Assembly: GCF_028890305.1 (NCBI RefSeq)
Contig: NZ_JARBXM010000002.1
Span: 1 to 64,000 of the forward strand
DNA length: 64,000 bases
Direction of reading: 5' to 3'
Source: Candidatus Methanosphaera massiliense
GTDB taxonomy: Archaea; Methanobacteriota; Methanobacteria; Methanobacteriales; Methanobacteriaceae
Positions 35,602 through 44,681 of the stretch are shown in pieces (position 1 is the stretch's first letter; the number at the start of each line of letters is the position of its first letter). A program made the translations under genes and the position numbers. The notes under the pieces were generated by a model that was not told where the DNA came from, did not search any database, and worked only from the letters and a program-made list of their open reading frames with translations.

Positions 35602-36055
35602 ATGACACTTTCAGAACAGTTTAAAGAGGAAAATATTGAAAACATTAGAATTTATCATTATGTTGAAGAATTGGTTTATAGTTACAGAACATATGAGAGA
35701 GAATTATTAAAGGATACTGATATTTCTATTGTTGAAGCACCTTTTTTATTAAGAATAAGATTTTCAGATAATGCTAGTCAATGAATTATCTAAATTATTT
35801 AAAGTTAGTAAAGGTTATACTGCTAAGTTGCTTAGAAAGTTTGAAGATAATTCATGGGTTACTAGAAAGGAAGATCCTGATAATCATCGTAAGAAGATTG
35901 TTAAACTTACACCAGAGGGTTTTGAAAAAACAGAGGAACTTTTGGTTATTATGGATTCATGGGAAAATAAGATTACACAGAATTTATCACATGTTGAAGT
36001 AAGTATTTTGAAAAAGCTTCTTTTTCAGCTTGTTAAAGAATCAGGAGATAATTAA
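35602..36055 (+). pseudogene. MarR-family regulator broken by a frameshift
   Basis: The first frame from ATG 35602 (AGAGGA upstream) reads through helices 1-2 to FSDNASQ and stops at 35784. The second frame continues NELSKLFKVSKGYTAKLLRKFEDNSWVTRKEDPDNHRKKIVKLTPEGF, which is the MarR recognition helix and wing, to 36055. Together they make a normal length of about 150 residues. The one-base shift lies at about 35775-35784. It may be a true loss, a sequencing error or frameshifting. It precedes an aldo/keto reductase gene that it may have controlled. Confidence 0.78.
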
Positions 36056-36254
36056 TTAATTGTCAGATTAGGATGTAGTTGTTTCAAGGTTTGTTTTTTG
36101 GAATAGGTATTTTGGATTTATTATAAATTAATAGTTTTATTAGGAAACATTTTTATAAGATAACTGTATATTAATTAATAACAAGATGTAGAATAATAAA
36201 AAAATCAAATTAATATCCAAAAAAAGAATATCAATAAAAAAAAAGGTGAAAAAT

Positions 36255-37145
36255 ATGGAATACGTAACATTAAACAATGGAGTAAAAATGCCAATTTTAG
36301 GATTTGGAGTATACCAAATACCTCAAGAAGAAACAAAACAAGCAGTACTAGACGCTATAAGTGTAGGATACAGATCAATTGATACTGCACAAAGTTACTT
36401 CAACGAAGAACAAGTAGGAGAAGCAATAAAGGAAACAGACGTACCACGTGAAGAATTATTCATTACAACAAAAGTATGGATAGATAACTATGGATACGAT
36501 AAATGTAAAAAATCAGTAGAAGAATCTCTAGAAAAACTAGGAGTAGACTACATTGATTTAGTACTATTACACCAGCCATTTTCAGATTACTACGAAGCAT
36601 ACAGAGCACTGGAAGACTTATACAAAGAAGGCAAAATAAGAGCTATAGGAGTATCCAACTTTTATCCAGATAGAATAACAGATATTTGCTTATTTGGACG
36701 TGAAGTAATTCCAGCAGTAAACCAAGTAGAAACAAACCCAATGAACGCACAATACGAAGCACAAGAAAACATGGAAAGCCTAAATGTACAAATGGCTGCA
36801 TGGGCTCCTTTCGGTGAAGGAATGCAAGGAATGTTCACAAATGAAACTCTAGTAAATATTGGTAAAAAATATAACAAGTCAGCAGCACAAGTAATACTAA
36901 GATGGTTAATCCAAAGAAAAGTAGTAGTTGCATGTAAATCAACACACCTAGAAAGAATAAAAGAAAATTTTGATATATTTGACTTTGAATTATCTGATGA
37001 AGACATGGAAGAAATAAAAACATTAGACAACAAAGATAGTTTGTTCTTTGATCATGCAGACCCAGAAATAGTTAAATGGTTCGATGAAATGACTGTAGTG
37101 AGACGTACACAGCACAGAGCATCAGAAGAACAGAAAAAATGGTAA
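36255..37145 (+). CDS. Aldo/keto reductase
   Basis: 296 residues from ATG 36255, six bases after AAGGTGA. It belongs to the AKR family: GFGVYQIPQEE, GYRSIDTAQSYFNEEQVGEAI (catalytic Asp, Tyr), FITTKVW (Lys), LVLLHQPF (His), IRAIGVSNF, VNQVETNP, and VACKSTHLERIKENFDIFDFELSDED for NADP(H) binding. A soluble barrel enzyme reducing aldehydes or ketones. Its distance from the MarR gene (about 200 bases) and the TATA-like TTTTTATAAG near 36150 suggest its own promoter. It is codirectional with a second AKR gene 325 bases downstream. Confidence 0.92.
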   Translation: MEYVTLNNGVKMPILGFGVYQIPQEETKQAVLDAISVGYRSIDTAQSYFNEEQVGEAIKETDVPREELFITTKVWIDNYGYDKCKKSVEESLEKLGVDYIDLVLLHQPFSDYYEAYRALEDLYKEGKIRAIGVSNFYPDRITDICLFGREVIPAVNQVETNPMNAQYEAQENMESLNVQMAAWAPFGEGMQGMFTNETLVNIGKKYNKSAAQVILRWLIQRKVVVACKSTHLERIKENFDIFDFELSDEDMEEIKTLDNKDSLFFDHADPEIVKWFDEMTVVRRTQHRASEEQKKW

Positions 37146-37470
37146 TACTGCCCGAAAACTCTTAAGATAAAAAATGAAGTATTAATTAAATAATCTCTAA
37201 CCCCCTTAAATCCTCTTTTTTATTTTCAAATTATATGGACATAATTCATCAAATAATTCTAATTTTTAACAAAAAATTCAAACCCCATAAAATATAAAAT
37301 ATCAACCATGACATCTATATCATATGATATAAAAATGGTATAAAAATAAAACTTAAAAATTCAAAAAAAAATATAGTCAGAATCATCACCATATTTTAAT
37401 CATAAAAGCGGTAATACAAAAAAATTTTTTAATAAAATAAGATATAAAAAAATTATAGTAAAATTTAAAG
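37146..37470. other. Intergenic region, no feature seen
   Basis: AT-rich gap between two aldo/keto reductase genes. T runs near 37206-37217 may terminate the first. No ORF or palindrome found. Confidence 0.35.
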
Positions 37471-38346
37471 ATGAATATTATGATTACAGAGAAACATATT
37501 TTAAATAACAACGTAGAAATTCCGTCCATTGGCCTTGGTACCTGGAATTTAGATAATAACATTGTAGTAGATGCAATAAGTGATGCTGCAAGTATTGGTT
37601 ATAGACTTTTTGATACAGCAGAATCCTATGGTAATGAAGTAGGAGTAGGTAGAGGAATAAAAGAATGTGGCACTCAACGTGAAGATATATTTCTTACAAC
37701 TAAACTAGCAGCAGAGTACAAGGATTATGATACAGCATGTAAGGCAATTGACAATTCACTTGAAAGATTAGATGAGGATTATGTTGATTTAATGATTATT
37801 CATTCTCCTGAGCCATGGGATGACTTTAGAAATGAAAATCACTACTTTGAAGGTAATGTTGAAGCGTATAATGCATTAGAGGATGCTTATCATGATGGAA
37901 AAATAAGGTCTATTGGCTTATCAAACTTTCTAAGCGTAGATATTCAGAATATAATTAATAATTGTAGTGTTATACCACAGGTAAATCAGATACTATGTCA
38001 TATTGGAACACCATCACTAGACTTGATTGATTTCTGTCAGGAACGAAATATTACAGTTGAGGCTTATAGTCCTATAGCTCATGGCGTTATATTAGATAAT
38101 AGTGATGTTGGCCGAATAGCTGATAAATATAATGTTTCAATACCAGCACTCTGTGTACGTTATACTATGGAATTAGGATGTATACCATTACCTAAGAGTA
38201 GTACCTTAGAGCATATGCAGGATAATATTAATGTAGATTTCAAGATAAGTAATGAGGACATGAATTATCTTAAATCATTAGTTATAAATGATTATGGTGA
38301 TGCTAATGATTTACATATTTATTCTAGTAAAAATCTAACTGGCTAA
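37471..38346 (+). CDS. Aldo/keto reductase, second copy
   Basis: 291 residues. Motifs are GLGTWNLDNN, GYRLFDTAESYGNEVGVGRGI with the catalytic Asp and Tyr, FLTTKLA with Lys, LMIIHSPEPWDD with His, IRSIGLSNF, and PLPKSSTLEHMQDNINVDFKIS at the cofactor site. It is only moderately similar to the protein of 36255-37145, so this is not a recent duplication. The start is ATG 37471, with a second ATG at 37480; neither has a strong ribosome binding site. A large hairpin lies downstream. Confidence 0.9.
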   Translation: MNIMITEKHILNNNVEIPSIGLGTWNLDNNIVVDAISDAASIGYRLFDTAESYGNEVGVGRGIKECGTQREDIFLTTKLAAEYKDYDTACKAIDNSLERLDEDYVDLMIIHSPEPWDDFRNENHYFEGNVEAYNALEDAYHDGKIRSIGLSNFLSVDIQNIINNCSVIPQVNQILCHIGTPSLDLIDFCQERNITVEAYSPIAHGVILDNSDVGRIADKYNVSIPALCVRYTMELGCIPLPKSSTLEHMQDNINVDFKISNEDMNYLKSLVINDYGDANDLHIYSSKNLTG

Positions 38347-38382
38347 AAAAAGGGGTAATATATTTTAGAAATAGTTTATTTT

Positions 38383-38440
38383 AGGAGTAGTTATAAGAAT
38401 CGAGGTACACGGCTCATTGGTGATTCTTATAACTACTCCT
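38383..38440. terminator. Perfect 19-bp stem with 20-base loop
   Basis: The arms 38383-38401 and 38422-38440 are exact reverse complements (AGGAGTAG at the outer end). The loop, 38402-38421, is relatively G/C-rich (GAGGTACACGGCTCATTGGT). It follows the stop of the aldo/keto reductase by 37 bases and lies 42 bases before the insertion sequence. It may be a terminator, a small RNA or a miniature transposable relic. Confidence 0.6.
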
Positions 38441-38481
38441 ATATTATTTGTTTTATATTTTATAAAATATTTATATTTTAG

Positions 38482-39684
38482 GGCTTTGTAGAAATCCTAT
38501 TTTTGCAAAATTTGAATAGATCTATAAATATTATAAAACACATTTTTTAATTTTGTTTCTTTTATTTGTAATTTCGTAGATCTACTATTGTTTATTCCAT
38601 TAAATCTTCTTTTTTGAATACTATTCACACATTCTACTTGATTTCTGAAGTTATATACTGGTTTTAAGAAGATAGTTCTACATTTACTCCTATATTTTCC
38701 TGATTTTTGTCTAGTTTTCACAGGTATTTGTGGTAATGCTGTTGTTTCTTCTACTATTGTTTTTTTAATTATTTCTGAGTCATATGCTCTATCTGCTAAT
38801 ATATACCGTGGTTTGTACTTCTTTATTGCTCTAATTGCACTTATTGCAAATACTGTATCGAATTTTGGTCCTTTTAAAGCATTGTAATGTCTTATTAACA
38901 TATATTTTGAATCGATTGTGATATGGTTTTTTATGTATTGTCGTCTTGTTTTATTTGTTCTATTGTTGTAATAGATGTCTGAATAGGAATTAGTGTATCC
39001 TGTTCCATCTAAACTGAAATAACACTCTTTCACAGGGAAATATTGTAATAATAGTCTGTTAATATTGTTTATTTGTTTTGTTTCTATTCTTTTGAAGAAT
39101 TTCTGAATTGTTGTGTGATGTGGTATCGTTTTTAGTCTTAAAGCTTTCTGTAATTTAGTTGATACGTTTAGATTATCAATTGTTGTTCTGTAATCGTATT
39201 TATTGTATATTTTATAAGCTATTATTGCAAATAATTGTGGTTGTGTGTATTTTTTCTTTGAATAGTGTGATGAATATTTGTTAAAAGTTAATTTAGCATA
39301 ATTATATGCTGTTAATACGAAATCTAACATCATATTGTGTGTTAAATTTATTTTTTCATTTTTGGATATTTCTGATAAATAATTATTATTTTGTCTTTGA
39401 ATTCCAAAATCGAAAAGTTTAAGTTGTTTAGAATTCAAATACTTATTTGTAGAATAGATATTTTCGTTTAGCATATTTATATCTATTCTACTCTTTAAAT
39501 AAATACTTATTCTTATTGTATTACTTTTAAACTTATTATTATTCTTTGATTTTATAATTTAGATTAATTTCAAGTGTAATTTTTTTATTTAATTATCTAT
39601 TTTCTATTATAATTTAATTTTAAAAGATCTGATAATGTTTTCATAAAGATTTTTATTATAAAATTATATGTTTTCTACAAAGCC
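38482..39684 (-). mobile_element. Complete insertion sequence, 1203 bp, ISM1-like, with 8-bp target duplication
   Basis: The ends are GGCTTTGTAGAAA (38482-38494) and its exact complement at 39672-39684. Both flanks carry TATTTTAG (38474-38481 and 39685-39692), a perfect 8-bp target-site duplication, so the copy is intact and fairly recent. Size and duplication length resemble ISM1 of Methanobrevibacter smithii. A second copy ends at position 86 of the window. Confidence 0.92.
38497..39474 (-). CDS. DDE transposase of the insertion sequence
   Basis: 325 residues. Catalytic blocks are CYFSLDGTGYTN (first Asp), RYILADRAYDSEIIKK (second Asp) and FRNQVECVNSIQKRRFNG (Glu). PHHTTIQKFFKRI near 117-129 is the helix region found before the catalytic core in IS5/ISNCY-type transposases. 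It appears full-length and undisrupted, so the element may still be active. The start is the ATG at 39474. Confidence 0.88.
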   Translation of the reverse strand: MLNENIYSTNKYLNSKQLKLFDFGIQRQNNNYLSEISKNEKINLTHNMMLDFVLTAYNYAKLTFNKYSSHYSKKKYTQPQLFAIIAYKIYNKYDYRTTIDNLNVSTKLQKALRLKTIPHHTTIQKFFKRIETKQINNINRLLLQYFPVKECYFSLDGTGYTNSYSDIYYNNRTNKTRRQYIKNHITIDSKYMLIRHYNALKGPKFDTVFAISAIRAIKKYKPRYILADRAYDSEIIKKTIVEETTALPQIPVKTRQKSGKYRSKCRTIFLKPVYNFRNQVECVNSIQKRRFNGINNSRSTKLQIKETKLKNVFYNIYRSIQILQK

Positions 39685-39700
39685 TATTTTAGTTAAAATA

Positions 39701-40387
39701 TTAGTAGAGTTTATCTCCACTGTACAGGTTTTCCTCTGTGTATATTCTGATAATTGTGTCAAGGTTATCATCATACATTAATCTGTAGCCTATAGCTCCA
39801 CCATCTACTGTTTTTACATTGTTTAATTTATGGTTACTGCCTTTGCTACTGTTATTTATTATGTACCACATGCCGTGTGGTGTGTATATGAATAGTTCTC
39901 CATTTCCTTCTTTTCTTCCATCTTTATAACTATCATCTGGGTCGTATATCTTTGTTGAGTGTATTACTAGTCTGCTTAAATCTTGTTGTGGTTGGGTTCC
40001 TCCTTTTGTAAATAGTGCTTGTATCCATGTTAATGTTTTGTCTTTTAATTTTTGTTTTTCGATTGGGTTTTGGAATGCTTTTTCTATTTTTTGTCTTCTT
40101 TTTTCTAGTGTATTTGTTATGTGTAGTATTTCTTCCACCTTTGGAACATCTTTCTCTAGGCATCTGTATCCTTCTGGTCTTCCTGTTACTTTTATTATTC
40201 CATCTGAAAAGTCTTTTCTTCTATAATTTTTCATGTATGGTTTTACTTTCTCAAATTCTTCATCAGGTATTTTCTGGTTTAATCCATATAAGTATCCGTA
40301 TTCTATTGCATCGTAGCATTTTGTTTCTAATCTTAATTCTTTTTCTTCTGTCATTCTATGTGCCCCATTGTGTTTTCTACTATACAT
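39701..40387 (-). CDS. Unknown soluble protein beside the insertion site
   Basis: About 228 residues if begun at the ATG 40387 (MYSRKHNGAHRM); ATG 40354 (MTEEKELRLE) is also possible, and the upstream part of the ORF is a hydrophobic stretch unlikely to be translated. It contains basic, helical segments (KRRQKIEKAFQNPIEKQKLKDKTLTWIQALF) and a beta-rich end (GNGELFIYTPHGMWYIINN, GGAIGYRLMYDDNLDTIIRIYTEEN). No family recognised. The insertion sequence ends 16 bases beyond its stop, so the coding part seems intact but its natural terminator was displaced. Confidence 0.6.
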   Translation of the reverse strand: MYSRKHNGAHRMTEEKELRLETKCYDAIEYGYLYGLNQKIPDEEFEKVKPYMKNYRRKDFSDGIIKVTGRPEGYRCLEKDVPKVEEILHITNTLEKRRQKIEKAFQNPIEKQKLKDKTLTWIQALFTKGGTQPQQDLSRLVIHSTKIYDPDDSYKDGRKEGNGELFIYTPHGMWYIINNSSKGSNHKLNNVKTVDGGAIGYRLMYDDNLDTIIRIYTEENLYSGDKLY

Positions 40388-40490
40388 TTTATATATCAAT
40401 ATATATAAATATATTGAATTAATTACTTTTATCACCAAAACTTCTATAAAAAAAATCAACCAAAAATAAATATAAAGAGTACTGATTCAA

Positions 40491-40685
40491 ATGAACAACG
40501 AACAAAAACTAGGATTAACAATAATAATAATCCTCCTAATACTAGGCTCAATCATCATAATCACAGAACAACACACTAACAACAATACCACAAAAAACAC
40601 TACTCAAAACAATACAGCATACCCTAAATCAATAGTAAATATACAATCATACCAAGACTATGGAAGAGAAAACTACTACCGCTGA
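40491..40685 (+). CDS. Small membrane-anchored Asn/Thr-rich peptide
   Basis: 64 residues: a hydrophobic helix (LGLTIIIILLILGSIIIIT), a short NNNTTKNTTQNNT linker and a polar tail ending GRENYYR. Same design as 147-527 and 47221-47607 but much shorter. Only weak ribosome binding sequence precedes the ATG. The stop lies 29 bases before the next gene. Confidence 0.5.
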   Translation: MNNEQKLGLTIIIILLILGSIIIITEQHTNNNTTKNTTQNNTAYPKSIVNIQSYQDYGRENYYR

Positions 40686-40713
40686 AAAATACAATAAAGG
40701 AGGAAAAAAGTAT

Positions 40714-41133
40714 ATGAAAATGCCAGAAACTATAGATACAAACATGTTTGCACCATGCGGAATGAACTGCCAAGTATGTATCAAACACATAACAGGAAAC
40801 AATCCCTGCCCAGGATGTCAAATAGACAGTCCAAACAAGACAAAAAACGCGTTAAAATGTAAGATAAGAGCATGCCTACCCAAAAAAAGAGTAAAATACT
40901 GTGGTAGATGCAGTGAATTCCCATGTAAACTAATAAAAAAACAAGATAAAAATAATAAAAAAAGATACAATTATTCATCACTAGAAAATGCTAAAAAAAT
41001 AAAAAACACTGGAATAAAAAAGATAATGACCTTAAACAGGCAAGAGTGGACCTGTCCTGACTGTGGAGGAATAATAAGTATCCAGGAAAGAAAATGCACC
41101 GATTGCGGAAAAGAAAAAAAAATTAATGACTAA
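40714..41133 (+). CDS. DUF3795-type cysteine-rich protein
   Basis: 139 residues from ATG 40714, which has AAAGGAGG upstream; the longer frame from 40660 lacks one. The N-terminus FAPCGMNCQVCIKH, then NPCPGCQID, KCKIRACLPKKRVKYCGRCSEFPCKLI matches the DUF3795 pattern of anaerobes, which probably binds metal. A C-terminal zinc ribbon follows: WTCPDCGGIISIQERKCTDCGKE. It converges with the CCG-domain gene with a four-base overlap of the stops. The role is unknown. Confidence 0.8.
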   Translation: MKMPETIDTNMFAPCGMNCQVCIKHITGNNPCPGCQIDSPNKTKNALKCKIRACLPKKRVKYCGRCSEFPCKLIKKQDKNNKKRYNYSSLENAKKIKNTGIKKIMTLNRQEWTCPDCGGIISIQERKCTDCGKEKKIND

Positions 41134-41837
41134 CTTAAATGTTCATCCATTAATTCATAGAAGTCAACACATTTATCCTCATCAATCTTACTTAATGTAT
41201 GATAACATGCAGGACAATATGTTATAACTCTATCACCACTAACAGTCCTAGTAGCCATCTTCTTAGTAAGCTCTGAGCTACCAGCTCTTACACCTGCACC
41301 AAATCCACAGCAGGAATTAGCTCTTTTTTCAGGTACATTTTTTATTATAGACCTTGCTAAATCCTTCTTATCAAGAGCATGACATGGATCCATTACAACA
41401 TGGCCTGTACCATCTATTTCTTCATCACTGACTAAGTCCATAGCAAATACTACTTCTATATCAAATCCGGGAAGTCTTGTATATTGTTTTGTGAATGTTT
41501 CATAACAGCCCGGACAAAGCGTGATAATCTTCTTAACACCATGCCTGTTAAACTTTTCTATATTAGCCTTTGCTACTTTATCACCGGTTTCATCATCACC
41601 TAAATAGTACAGCATTAATCCACAGCATGTTTCATCAGATAATACTGTAAAATCAATTCCTTTCTTGTTTAATAAATTAATAACTGCATTTGAAATGTGT
41701 TCTTCTCTAAAGTGTGTTGTGCATCCCCTATGTAATATAACTCCATGGATTTCCCCATCATCTACTATGTCCATGTCTTCTCCATAACTATTGCCTTTTT
41801 CTAGTATATTTTCTCTTATTCTTTCTAGATAACCCAT
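41130..41837 (-). CDS. HdrB-like protein with two CCG cysteine domains
   Basis: 235 residues. Two CCG repeats are clear: GCTTHF, ETCCGLMLYYLG and LCPGCYETF in the first half, and DPCHALDKK, NSCCGFGAGVR and YCPACYHTL in the second. In HdrB these motifs hold noncubane [4Fe-4S] clusters that act on disulfides; stand-alone relatives serve lactate or glycerol-3-phosphate oxidation or unknown thiol chemistry. No HdrA or HdrC partner is nearby. AGGGCTGAT precedes the ATG, and the gene follows the DUF4258-like gene by 28 bases. Confidence 0.85.
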   Translation of the reverse strand: MGYLERIRENILEKGNSYGEDMDIVDDGEIHGVILHRGCTTHFREEHISNAVINLLNKKGIDFTVLSDETCCGLMLYYLGDDETGDKVAKANIEKFNRHGVKKIITLCPGCYETFTKQYTRLPGFDIEVVFAMDLVSDEEIDGTGHVVMDPCHALDKKDLARSIIKNVPEKRANSCCGFGAGVRAGSSELTKKMATRTVSGDRVITYCPACYHTLSKIDEDKCVDFYELMDEHLS

Positions 41838-41865
41838 GATAAATCAGCCCTTTATAATATATTTC

Positions 41866-42243
41866 TTAGAAGTATTTTTTTCTTTTCTGCATTGCTTGTA
41901 TTCTTTTCTTCTCAACCTTTTTATAACTATCTGATTTGTACTTGTTTTTTTGTCTATTTGTCTTTCCAAGGGGCATGATAGTAACTAAGTCTATCCTATT
42001 TCCTTTACATGCTATAACAACTTTTAATTCTGAATAATCCTTGTTAGATGGTGCAGGGTATACTACTTCATACATGTCTTTACCACTAGGCTCGTATCTT
42101 AATGGTTCTTCATTAAAAATAGTATCAACAATATATTCCCTGGTGATTCTGTTATCATCTAGTCTTTTTACGAAGTGCCTGTTTTCAAAACACCATTCAA
42201 TATCTCCCACATCACCAATAATAAATTTATCAAATGCATCCAT
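41866..42243 (-). CDS. DUF4258-like protein
   Basis: 125 residues. HFVKRLDDNRITREYIVDTIFNEEPLRYEPSGKDMYEVVYPAPSNKDYSELKVVIACKGNRIDLVTIMP has the short helix-strand layout of DUF4258 and RelE-like small proteins, followed by a very basic tail (KTNRQKNKYKSDSYKKVEKKRIQAMQKRKKYF) suited to RNA or DNA binding. No antitoxin-like partner is seen upstream. It is the first gene of a two-gene unit with the CCG protein. Confidence 0.6.
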   Translation of the reverse strand: MDAFDKFIIGDVGDIEWCFENRHFVKRLDDNRITREYIVDTIFNEEPLRYEPSGKDMYEVVYPAPSNKDYSELKVVIACKGNRIDLVTIMPLGKTNRQKNKYKSDSYKKVEKKRIQAMQKRKKYF

Positions 42244-42404
42244 ATTATCATACTCTAAATAATTTTTTTTAATAATTAATATGTATGTTAAAACACTTAT
42301 TATATTTTATATTATTATATAAAATTTAGTATTATTAATTAAAGACTAAGTAAAAAAGTTTTTAATAAAAAAAGGGGTTGATAAGTAATTTATTGTAGAG
42401 AATA

Positions 42405-44681
42405 TTATTCTCTACCTTTTTTAAGAGATTCAACCATGTTAATCTTCTTAATTTTACGTGACAATAGATAATTAACTAGTAATGATACTAATATCACAAG
42501 TATAAATGAATATAGTACAGCTGTCCACGAATAGTTAATTGGATAATAGAAATCTTCTCCGGAACTTTCCATCAGGAGTCTTAGAACATAAAATCCTACA
42601 GGTACTCCTAGAATAAATCCGACAATCGATAGGAATAAATTCTTTGTTATGAATAACTTCTGAATAGCTCTGGATTTGAATCCAATGACTTTTAATGTTG
42701 CAAAATCCCTTAATGATTCTGTGAATGATAACACATTAAGACTATATAATATTATCACTGATAGAACTACCGATAATACTAATAATAATGCAATCATTGA
42801 ATAAAATACTTCTACCATTTGATCCCAACTACCTTTAAGTTCAGAGATAGTATTTACACTATTTATACCATCCAAGTTTTTATCAACATCACTCCTACTA
42901 GTTACAATTGTAGTTGGCGTGAAATTAAGGCCTATACTATCAAGTTTAGCTGGTGTCATGACAATTCCCTGTGTTGATGGATTTGCACATATACCTGTAA
43001 TTGTTGTATTAACCCATTTATCTTCACCATAAATATGCCATTCTATAGTATCTCCTACTTTAATATCTAATAGTTGTGCTGTTTTTTCGGTTACATAGAT
43101 ACCATTATCATCATAGGATATATTCTTCTTATACTTATCAGTTGGCGTTATAAGATTTGATCTATTATATACACTTAATGGAGCTGATTTTTCAATACCA
43201 TTATGTTTAATCTCAACATTAGTTGTCATTACTTGTAATCCCTTATATTTATCTACAAGATTACTAATTTCTTCACCCGTAGCATTATCTTCTAAGACAA
43301 TCTGAGAGTTGTAATGACTAATTCCACCATACTGCCATTCTCCTAAGTCATACATCGCATCATTCATACCAAAGGATGCTACTAATAGCATTGTACAGCC
43401 TAACATTCCTAGTATTGTAACAAAGGATCTTACCTTACTTCTATTCATGTCCCTGATATTCCATTTAATATTAAATGAGAGATTTCTCCAAAACTTGGTT
43501 TTATCAATGAATCTTGCCTTTGAAATTTTTGGTGATTTAGGTTCTAATGTATCTGCTGGTGATTCTTTTGAGATATTACGCACTGCTAGATAAGTAAATA
43601 ATATTGATAATATTACTATTATAGCTGGAACTAATATAAAACTTATATTAAATCCTGGTGTCCACACAGGTATTGTATAAAATTCAGACATTGTCGGATA
43701 GAATAATGGTGGAACACAAATTATTCCTATTATATACCCAGCTATACTTCCTGTTATTGTCAGTACTACAGGATATGTTAAGTAATGCAGTATTATTGTC
43801 TTATTAGAGAATCCTAATGATTTTAGTACGCCTATTATTGTTCTTTGATTAGATACTATTCGTGTCATTGTTGTAAGCAGTGTTAATAGAGCTACTACTA
43901 CAAAGACTATTGGGAACATTGCCCCCATCATGATATGTTGCTGTATTTCAGATTCTATAACTTTATGGCTATTATGATTTTCTAAGCTTAAGTATGTTGT
44001 ATATTTATCCATCACATTATCTAACTGTTGATGATATTCTGTGGTATTACTATCTGTTTTTATTAGTAGCGTATTGTAACTTATGTTATCTGCTGATGGA
44101 AATGCTTTATATGATAGGTATGCGAATCCCTGTAATTTAGGGTCGGGAATTATCGATTTTTTCGGTGTTTCATACACATATTCTGGTGAATATCCGAGTC
44201 CTTTAACTGTTTTGTTTATTGTAGTTCCATTAAAGTCAAAACTAATCTTATCCCCTACTGATAATTGATGAGCATCAGCATATTTTTTATCTAACCATAC
44301 TCCATCTGTATCATCAATATTTAAATCTGATCCCGTGACTGGATAATACTTGGATAATGTATTATTTTCTACAAAATGCAGGTCTACCTCTGGATTATTT
44401 GTCTGATTCTCTATTGTTGATATTACTAGCTGTCTTTCTAACTGTTTTGTAGCTGACATATTCTGTATTTTCTCTGTGGCAATGTTATCAAAGTTATCAT
44501 TGTATAACCATACATTTGCCATGTTAGTTTGATCATAATACTTGTTTAACTGTTCTTCTACACCGTACCCCTCAGATCCAATACCTACAAAGGTACCTAC
44601 TGCTAGAAATATCATTAGAAATATGGCAATGAATTGTAATTTATGGTCTGATAAATCTCTTATCATTTTCTTGTATAACAT
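42405..44681 (-). CDS. MacB/FtsX-type ABC transporter permease
   Basis: 759 residues from ATG 44681, five bases after GGTGA. The first helix (LQFIAIFLMIFLAVGTFVGIG) is followed by a large outer domain, then an FtsX domain (GAMFPIVFVVVALLTLLTTMTRIV, RTIIGVLKSLGFSNKTIILHY), a second outer domain after NIRDMNRSKVRSFVTILGMLGC, and a second FtsX domain (YSMIALLLVLSVVLSVIILYSL, FATLKVIGFKSRAIQKLF). This is the double FtsX form of Gram-positive and archaeal exporters. It overlaps the ATPase gene by 41 bases. The substrate is unknown, perhaps a peptide or lipid. Confidence 0.92.
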   Translation of the reverse strand: MLYKKMIRDLSDHKLQFIAIFLMIFLAVGTFVGIGSEGYGVEEQLNKYYDQTNMANVWLYNDNFDNIATEKIQNMSATKQLERQLVISTIENQTNNPEVDLHFVENNTLSKYYPVTGSDLNIDDTDGVWLDKKYADAHQLSVGDKISFDFNGTTINKTVKGLGYSPEYVYETPKKSIIPDPKLQGFAYLSYKAFPSADNISYNTLLIKTDSNTTEYHQQLDNVMDKYTTYLSLENHNSHKVIESEIQQHIMMGAMFPIVFVVVALLTLLTTMTRIVSNQRTIIGVLKSLGFSNKTIILHYLTYPVVLTITGSIAGYIIGIICVPPLFYPTMSEFYTIPVWTPGFNISFILVPAIIVILSILFTYLAVRNISKESPADTLEPKSPKISKARFIDKTKFWRNLSFNIKWNIRDMNRSKVRSFVTILGMLGCTMLLVASFGMNDAMYDLGEWQYGGISHYNSQIVLEDNATGEEISNLVDKYKGLQVMTTNVEIKHNGIEKSAPLSVYNRSNLITPTDKYKKNISYDDNGIYVTEKTAQLLDIKVGDTIEWHIYGEDKWVNTTITGICANPSTQGIVMTPAKLDSIGLNFTPTTIVTSRSDVDKNLDGINSVNTISELKGSWDQMVEVFYSMIALLLVLSVVLSVIILYSLNVLSFTESLRDFATLKVIGFKSRAIQKLFITKNLFLSIVGFILGVPVGFYVLRLLMESSGEDFYYPINYSWTAVLYSFILVILVSLLVNYLLSRKIKKINMVESLKKGRE

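Noticed and set aside
40660-40713. Longer start for the DUF3795 gene
   Set aside because: The ATG at 40714 has AAAGGAGG, while the upstream frame overlaps the previous gene and lacks a site.
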